Assembly: GCA_031374125.1 (NCBI GenBank)
Contig: JANMFM010000266.1
Coordinates: 1-20,347, forward strand
Reading direction: 5' to 3'
From: JAEYZS01 sp031374125
GTDB lineage: Bacteria; Bdellovibrionota; Bdellovibrionia; Bdellovibrionales; JAEYZS01
DNA length: 20,347 nt
Part shown: in pieces, positions 15,613 to 20,347 of the stretch
Layout of the letters: each line of letters begins with the position of its first letter
Numbering within the stretch: the stretch's first letter is position 1
Notes under the pieces: model-generated
What the model saw: only the letters and a program-made list of their open reading frames with translations
What the model was told of the DNA's origin: nothing
Databases searched by the model: none
Program-made: the position numbers and the translations under genes

Positions 15613-15641
15613 TTGAACTTTTCCCCGTTTTTGGACATACT
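15613..15641 (+). promoter_or_regulatory. Candidate sigma70-type promoter of engB operon
   Basis: TTGAAC (15613-15618), exactly 17 bases, then CATACT (15636-15641); four of six consensus bases in each box. A transcript from about 15648 would have a leader of about 10 bases before the ATG at 15658. This would exclude the TTG at 15613 as a start codon. Confidence 0.35.
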
Positions 15642-15657
15642 CATTTGGGCGGCCCAC

Positions 15658-16236
15658 ATGAAACATATTTCTAAATTTATAACTAGCGCACAAAATCCAA
15701 CACAGTATCCCGAGCCATCTCTAAAAGAAGTCGCCGTTGTTGGTAGATCCAATGCAGGAAAGTCTTCACTTCTCAATTCAATTCTAAAAAGAGACATCGT
15801 TAAAGTCAGCGGGCAACCAGGAAAAACTCAACTGATCAATTTCTTTACCAAAGAAGAAAAATATATTGTTGTGGATTTACCAGGCTATGGATTTGCTGGC
15901 GTTGCAGAATCTGATCGTAGAGGTTGGCGCCAAATGATCGAAGATTATTTGATGACAAGAGACACTCTCGTGGGCGTTATCATTGTGATGGATTCAAGAC
16001 GCAATTGGGAAGAAGAAGAAAAAGATCTCAGACATTGGTTGCATATGGAGGGAATTCATCTGGTCGTAGCTCTTACGAAAGTGGATAAACTCTCTAAGGC
16101 TGAGCTTGCTAAAAAGAAACAAGAAATCGTTAAAGAATCTGAGACAGAATTTACTTTTGCAACATCTGCAGAAAAAAATATAGGTATTAATGAATTAGAA
16201 AACTTTATTTATAACAACTGGATTAAGGGAACATAA
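15658..16236 (+). CDS. engB: Ribosome-biogenesis GTPase EngB/YsxC
   Basis: A 192-aa TrmE-Era-EngA-EngB family GTPase (YihA/YsxC), required for assembly of the large ribosomal subunit. G motifs: G1 GRSNAGKS 29-36, G2 around the GKTQ segment 56-59, G3 DLPGYG 73-78, G4 TKVD 140-143, G5 TSA 169-171. The frame is open back to a TTG at 15613. I chose the ATG at 15658 because MKHISKFITSAQ aligns with the normal N-terminus of YsxC and a candidate promoter lies upstream of it. Its ribosome site is weak (GGGCGG). First gene of a tight operon; its TAA is directly followed by the kdsB ATG. Confidence 0.9.
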   Translation: MKHISKFITSAQNPTQYPEPSLKEVAVVGRSNAGKSSLLNSILKRDIVKVSGQPGKTQLINFFTKEEKYIVVDLPGYGFAGVAESDRRGWRQMIEDYLMTRDTLVGVIIVMDSRRNWEEEEKDLRHWLHMEGIHLVVALTKVDKLSKAELAKKKQEIVKESETEFTFATSAEKNIGINELENFIYNNWIKGT

Positions 16237-16971
16237 ATGAAGGTCATCGGTGTAATTCCTGCAAGATATGGTTCGACAAGGTTTCCTGGAAAACCGCTTG
16301 CTCTGATCGCCGGAAAACCACTTCTTCAGTGGGTGATCGAAGCAGGAAAAAAATCAAAATTGATAGATCAATTGATAGTAGCCACAGATGACAAGAGGAT
16401 CATGAAGCTTGCTGAAGATTGTAACGTGGATGCTGTGATGACGGATACCCATCTCCCGAGCGGAACCGATCGTATTTGGGCTGCGATTAAAAATGAACAA
16501 TTTGATATCGCAATCAATATTCAAGGCGATGAACCACTTCTCACTGGCGAAGTCCTCGATGCTTTGGTTCAATCCATGATCAATAATCCAAAATCAGAAA
16601 TGGCAACATTGGGGCATCCGTTTAAGTCTTTGAAAGAGATTGAAAATCCTAATGTAGTTAAAATTGTTTTAAATCACAATTCTGAGGCAATTTACTTTAG
16701 CCGCTTCCCGATACCTTATTCTCGAGGCATCGAGTTTTCGCAAGATGTTAATCTGCAACATGTCGGTCTCTATGGTTATAGAAAAGCATTTTTACAGAAG
16801 TTTTGTGAAACTCCAGCTCAAAGTATTGAGATTCAAGAGTCTTTAGAGCAACTGAGAGCCCTGTACTTAGGGGCTAAAATTCAGGTTACTAGCGTCGATT
16901 ACGAAACAAGAGGTGTCGACCAGCCTTCAGATGTGTTAATTGTAGAGAGAAAATTACTTGGTAATAAATAA
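16237..16971 (+). CDS. kdsB: 3-deoxy-manno-octulosonate cytidylyltransferase
   Basis: KdsB joins CTP and KDO to make CMP-KDO, the activated sugar for the inner core of lipopolysaccharide, in the cytoplasm. The 244-aa length matches the family (E. coli 248). The nucleotide-binding start IPARYGSTRFPGKPL (residues 7-21), DTHLPSGTDRI, the metal-binding QGDEPLL, and the substrate segment YFSRFPIPYSRG are all present. The ATG is directly adjacent to the engB stop and follows AAGGGA. It lies upstream of pyrG, which makes its CTP substrate, and kdsD, which starts KDO synthesis. Confidence 0.95.
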   Translation: MKVIGVIPARYGSTRFPGKPLALIAGKPLLQWVIEAGKKSKLIDQLIVATDDKRIMKLAEDCNVDAVMTDTHLPSGTDRIWAAIKNEQFDIAINIQGDEPLLTGEVLDALVQSMINNPKSEMATLGHPFKSLKEIENPNVVKIVLNHNSEAIYFSRFPIPYSRGIEFSQDVNLQHVGLYGYRKAFLQKFCETPAQSIEIQESLEQLRALYLGAKIQVTSVDYETRGVDQPSDVLIVERKLLGNK

Positions 16972-16994
16972 GCGTCGCAAATAAAAGGAACAAA

Positions 16995-18743
16995 ATGGCT
17001 CAGAAGAACACCCGGAATCTAAAGAAGAAAACCAGTAAGAAAAAATTAGAACAGAAGTTTATTTTTGTTACTGGTGGTGTTATTTCCAGCGTAGGAAAAG
17101 GTTTAGTGACTGCAAGTCTAGCCACACTTCTTGAGTCTCGAGGACTTAAAGTCACGATGATGAAGTTTGATCCTTACATCAACGTCGATCCAGGAACTAT
17201 GTCGCCATTTCAACATGGTGAAGTGTATGTGACAGAAGACGGCGCAGAAACAGATTTGGATTTAGGTCACTACGAAAGATTCTCTTCCGTGCAAGTATCA
17301 AAAGCCAATAGCGTTTCTACAGGTCAAGTTTACGAAACAGTGATCGGCAAAGAACGTCGCGGCGATTATCTCGGAGGAACTGTACAGGTTATTCCTCATA
17401 TCACAGATGAAATTAAATCTAGAATGTTTGATGCAGGTCAAGGCGCTGAAGTTGTTCTCGTGGAAATCGGCGGAACCATTGGTGACATTGAGAGTTTACC
17501 CTTTATCGAAGCAATCAGACAGATGAGAGTGGATCTTGGGGTTGAGAATACACTTTATGTTCACGTCACATGGATTCCTTATATTGCCGCAGCTGGCGAA
17601 CTCAAAAGTAAACCCACTCAGCACTCAGTGAAGGAATTGAGAGAGGTTGGCATTCAAGCAGACTTTTTGATCTGCAGATCGGATCGCCCAATCACAAAAG
17701 AAATGAAATCTAAAATTGGTTTATTCTGTTCTGTAAGACCCGACAACGTGATTGGTGCTCATGATGCAAAAAGTATCTATGATGTTCCATTGCTCTTGAG
17801 CGAAGAAAAATTCGATCAAAAGGTGGTAACAAGATTAAATATTGATACAGATGCTCCAAACATGAAGCCTTGGCAGAAAATGGTTCAAACTCTCCACAAT
17901 CCAGAAGTGACTACAAAAATTGGAATTGTTGGAAAGTATGTGGATTTAAAGGAAAGCTACAAGTCTCTCATCGAAGCCTTGGTTCATGGTGGAATCGCCA
18001 ACAAAGCAAAGATTGTTTTTGAATACATCAATTCTGAAGCTATAATCTCTAAAAACGTTTCTGAAACTTTAAAAAACGTAGATGCGATCTTAGTTCCTGG
18101 GGGATTCGGAGAAAGAGGCATCGAGGGAAAAATCACGGCTATTCAATATGCTCGTGAAAATGATGTTCCATTTTTTGGTATTTGTTTAGGTATGCAGCTT
18201 GCGAGCATTGAATTTGCAAGAAATGTTTGCGGAATCAAAGACGCTACTAGCCGTGAATTTGTAAATACTAAGTCCAGTATTAATTCCAGTTCAAAAAATT
18301 GCGTGATCGATTTGATGTTGGAGCAAAAAGATAAAACGGATAAAGGTGGAACGATGAGACTTGGATCTTATCCATGTCACCTGAGTAAAGACACTCTCGC
18401 TCGTCACATTTACAAGAGTGATGTGATCTTCGAGCGGCACCGTCATAGATTTGAATTCAACAACCAGTACCGACCGCTCTTTGAAAAGTACGGAATGACA
18501 TTCTCGGGAGTATTCAAAGAAAAAAATCTAGTGGAAGTTATAGAGCTGAAAGATCATCCGTGGTTCTTGGCTGTGCAGTATCACCCCGAATTCAAATCAA
18601 AGCCAATGTCTCCTCATCCACTGTTTGAGAGCTTCGTAGGGGCAGCGATTGTGAGAGCTCAAAAAGACACTCCAAAATCTAAAAGTAAATTAAAAACACA
18701 AGCTAAATCTAGAACAATGTCTGAAAGCAGACATGCAACTTAA
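16995..18743 (+). CDS. pyrG: CTP synthase
   Basis: Makes CTP from UTP, ATP and glutamine. The amidoligase domain begins at KFIFVTGGVISSVGKG (21-36) with the YINVDPGTMSPFQHGEVYV segment. The class I glutamine amidotransferase domain has catalytic Cys397 (GICLGMQ), His530 and Glu532 (YHPEF). At 582 aa it is longer than the usual 535-550: there is a 20-residue Lys-rich N-terminal extension and a basic Ser/Lys C-terminal tail of about 25 residues. The start is supported by AAGGAACAAA before the ATG and the lack of another Met before the domain. It is 23 bases after kdsB and in the same operon, placing CTP supply beside CMP-KDO synthesis. Confidence 0.96.
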   Translation: MAQKNTRNLKKKTSKKKLEQKFIFVTGGVISSVGKGLVTASLATLLESRGLKVTMMKFDPYINVDPGTMSPFQHGEVYVTEDGAETDLDLGHYERFSSVQVSKANSVSTGQVYETVIGKERRGDYLGGTVQVIPHITDEIKSRMFDAGQGAEVVLVEIGGTIGDIESLPFIEAIRQMRVDLGVENTLYVHVTWIPYIAAAGELKSKPTQHSVKELREVGIQADFLICRSDRPITKEMKSKIGLFCSVRPDNVIGAHDAKSIYDVPLLLSEEKFDQKVVTRLNIDTDAPNMKPWQKMVQTLHNPEVTTKIGIVGKYVDLKESYKSLIEALVHGGIANKAKIVFEYINSEAIISKNVSETLKNVDAILVPGGFGERGIEGKITAIQYARENDVPFFGICLGMQLASIEFARNVCGIKDATSREFVNTKSSINSSSKNCVIDLMLEQKDKTDKGGTMRLGSYPCHLSKDTLARHIYKSDVIFERHRHRFEFNNQYRPLFEKYGMTFSGVFKEKNLVEVIELKDHPWFLAVQYHPEFKSKPMSPHPLFESFVGAAIVRAQKDTPKSKSKLKTQAKSRTMSESRHAT

Positions 18744-18766
18744 TAATTTTTTAAGGTAAGAGAGAA

Positions 18767-19747
18767 ATGAAAACCGACATCCAAGAATTACATCGAGTAC
18801 TAGACATTGAGGCCCAAAGTATTTTGGATCTTAAGAACCAAGTGACGGAAGAATTTCCTAAGGCACTTGATATTTTATTAAAGTGCGAAGGAAAAGTTTT
18901 TCTAACTGGTATTGGTAAATCTGGCCTGATTGGAAGAAAAATTGCGAGTACATTGGCCTCCACAGGAACTCCTGCGATATTTATTCATGCAGCAGAGAGT
19001 TCTCACGGCGACCTCGGTATGATTTCTAGCAAGGATATTGTGATTGCGCTCAGTAACAGCGGTGAAACTGATGAACTTTCAGATCTGATCAATTACGTTT
19101 CCAGAAAAAATATTCCTCTGATTTCTATTACAAAAACAAAAGAATCAACGCTAGGAAGAGCTAGCCAAGTGGTTTTAAGAGTGATCGTAAAGGAGGAAGC
19201 TTGTCCTATGGGACTCGCTCCAACTTCGAGTACAACCGCGGCTCTAGCTCTGGGAGATGCACTGGCTGTGGCATTACTGAAGCGTCGTGGATTTAAAGCT
19301 GAGAACTTTGCAGAATTCCATCCTGGTGGAAATTTAACTAAGCGCTTAGTAACTAAAGTAAAAGACATTATGTATTCAGGAGAAACTCTTCCACTCGTAA
19401 GCCCTTCTACCTCGATGAAGGAAGTGATTTTCAAAATGACCGCTTCTGAAGTGAGAGGCGTTGCTGGCGTTGTGGACAAGAGTAAAGAGCTTGTTGGAAT
19501 TATCACGGATGGAGACTTAAGACGTCGCTTGGAGACACCGAAGAACATTCATGAGGATTCTGCAGAAGCACTTATGACACTTAATCCAAAAATTATCGAC
19601 CTTAACGAAATGGCAGAGAAAGCTCTCAGCGTTATGGAAAGAAACAAGATTCAATCCCTCTTTGTAGTGGATGAATCCTCTAAATATCCCCACAATCCCG
19701 TAGGTATAATTCATATTCAGGACATTCTAAAAAATGGAATTAGGTAG
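18767..19747 (+). CDS. kdsD: Arabinose-5-phosphate isomerase (KdsD/KpsF)
   Basis: Converts ribulose 5-phosphate to arabinose 5-phosphate, the first committed step to KDO. The 326-aa length is standard. A SIS domain (about 35-180) has GIGKSG 48-53, AESSHGDLGM, SNSGET 96-101 and the conserved ACPMGLAPTSSTTAALALGDALA stretch. Two CBS domains follow (about 205-262 and 270-325; MYSGETLPLV, VGIITDGDLRRRL, GIIHIQDIL). It is 23 bases after pyrG with AAGGTAAGAGAG upstream of the ATG. The last 14 bases overlap the next gene. Confidence 0.93.
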   Translation: MKTDIQELHRVLDIEAQSILDLKNQVTEEFPKALDILLKCEGKVFLTGIGKSGLIGRKIASTLASTGTPAIFIHAAESSHGDLGMISSKDIVIALSNSGETDELSDLINYVSRKNIPLISITKTKESTLGRASQVVLRVIVKEEACPMGLAPTSSTTAALALGDALAVALLKRRGFKAENFAEFHPGGNLTKRLVTKVKDIMYSGETLPLVSPSTSMKEVIFKMTASEVRGVAGVVDKSKELVGIITDGDLRRRLETPKNIHEDSAEALMTLNPKIIDLNEMAEKALSVMERNKIQSLFVVDESSKYPHNPVGIIHIQDILKNGIR

Positions 19748-20347
19748 AATCGAAACAGAAAATTTAATTGGAACTAGAGTGCAACAAGACGATCTTGGAG
19801 CTCTTTACCGCATGTATACTAATGAAGAAGTGATGTACACTCTTGGTGGCACAAAACTCTTCAGAGAAGCCAAAGAGATTCACGCCAACATGATGGAACA
19901 TTGGGAAAAGTATGATTTTGGTATTTACATTTTAAGAGATAAAGTAACCGGAGAATTCGCAGGCCGCGGCGGACTAAAAAAAGTCACAATCGAAAACAAA
20001 GAAGAAATCGAAATCCTCTACGCCCTTATGCCGCAATTCTGGGGAAAAGGCCTAGCTCTAGAGATCGCTAAAAAATCCATCGATATCGCCTTCGAGCATT
20101 TAGACATTAAAGATTTAATTTGCTTCACATGGACAGAAAACAAAAAATCCCAAAAAGTAATGGAAAAAGCCGGATTCAAACACGAAAAAAACTTCACCCA
20201 CTACAACCTCCCCCACACCCTCCACCGCCTAAAGAAAGGTACCCCCAAGCTTTGTAAAGGCGTGCAGAATTATCCTTGGACAAGTTTCGTCTCAAATAAA
20301 AAGATTCAACTTACAAGAAATCCGATTGATGAGCTTGTGCCCAAAGA
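19734..20347 (+). CDS. GNAT acetyltransferase (RimJ/RimL type), 3' end outside window
   Basis: The frame opens at an ATG at 19734, overlapping kdsD by 14 bases, and stays open to the window end (204 codons, no stop). Residues 1 to about 167 are a complete GNAT domain of the RimJ/RimL type: a start like ETENLIGTRVQQDD, the FGIYILRDKVTGEFAGRGG strands, the acetyl-CoA loop QFWGKGLA (101-108), NKKSQKVMEKAGF, and an end at YNLPHTLHRL. Proteins of this type usually stop here. The remaining residues (169-204) contain CKGVQNYPWTSF, which resembles the C-terminal part of REP-associated tyrosine transposases rather than GNAT. The substrate is unknown. AGGA lies 10 bases before the ATG. Codon choice changes in the last third of the domain toward C-ending codons. 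Confidence 0.72.
   Translation, partial: MELGRIETENLIGTRVQQDDLGALYRMYTNEEVMYTLGGTKLFREAKEIHANMMEHWEKYDFGIYILRDKVTGEFAGRGGLKKVTIENKEEIEILYALMPQFWGKGLALEIAKKSIDIAFEHLDIKDLICFTWTENKKSQKVMEKAGFKHEKNFTHYNLPHTLHRLKKGTPKLCKGVQNYPWTSFVSNKKIQLTRNPIDELVPK

Noticed and set aside
19093..19548. 151-codon open frame on the minus strand inside kdsD
   Set aside because: Antisense to a conserved SIS/CBS enzyme with no start signal; a shadow frame.
1..20347. CRISPR arrays, tRNA or rRNA genes, insertion sequence ends
   Set aside because: No regularly spaced repeats, tRNA-like cloverleaf or paired terminal repeats were seen when reading both strands by eye.

Overview
The window (about 40% G+C by eye) looks like chromosomal DNA of a predatory or predator-related bacterium of the Bdellovibrionota. 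The main reason is a compact minus-strand cluster (about 908-12585) that matches, gene by gene and in order, the core of the Agl-Glt trans-envelope machine known from Myxococcus gliding motility. This core occurs in reduced form in Bdellovibrio and other former deltaproteobacteria. The HNH endonuclease family at the left edge and the FHA-rich regulation fit the same group. I cannot name the species from the sequence alone.

Layout. (1) 2-838, plus strand: the 3' part of an HNH endonuclease gene that begins before the window. A hairpin terminator at 850-895 separates it from the convergent cluster. (2) 908-12585, minus strand, transcribed right to left: two outer-membrane beta-barrel proteins (GltB-like, GltA-like), periplasmic TPR proteins GltC and GltD, TPR lipoprotein GltE, small exported GltF, FHA/TonB-type inner-membrane protein GltG, then the proton-channel motor AglR (TolQ/ExbB), AglQ and AglS (two ExbD/TolR proteins). 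Gene spacing is tight, with two ATGA overlaps, so this is probably one 10-gene operon. The AglR-Q-S motor would use proton motive force, GltG would carry the force across the inner membrane, GltC/D/E/F would bridge the periplasm, and GltA/B would form the outer-membrane end. No GltH-K homologue is seen, as in the ancestral, non-myxobacterial form. (3) 12586-12852: a 267-bp divergent control region with repeated AAGTC motifs and a 10-bp palindrome. (4) 12853-14225, plus strand: a lipoprotein with a BamE/SmpA-like C-terminal domain and a FliL-family membrane protein. (5) 14215-15495, minus strand: a sigma54-type activator with an N-terminal FHA domain. (6) 15658-end, plus strand: a housekeeping operon of engB, kdsB, pyrG, kdsD and a GNAT acetyltransferase that runs off the window. 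kdsD and kdsB belong to KDO activation for lipopolysaccharide, and pyrG makes the CTP that KdsB consumes.

The least explained signals are these: a pair of covarying hairpins at two gene junctions inside the glt operon; a perfect 10-bp inverted repeat one base before the fliL-like start codon; a FliL relative beside a non-flagellar proton-driven motor; and an apparent in-frame transposase-like tail on the GNAT protein. The window-scale system is a known but poorly understood machine; the hairpins and the FliL-like partner are the parts most likely to be undescribed.
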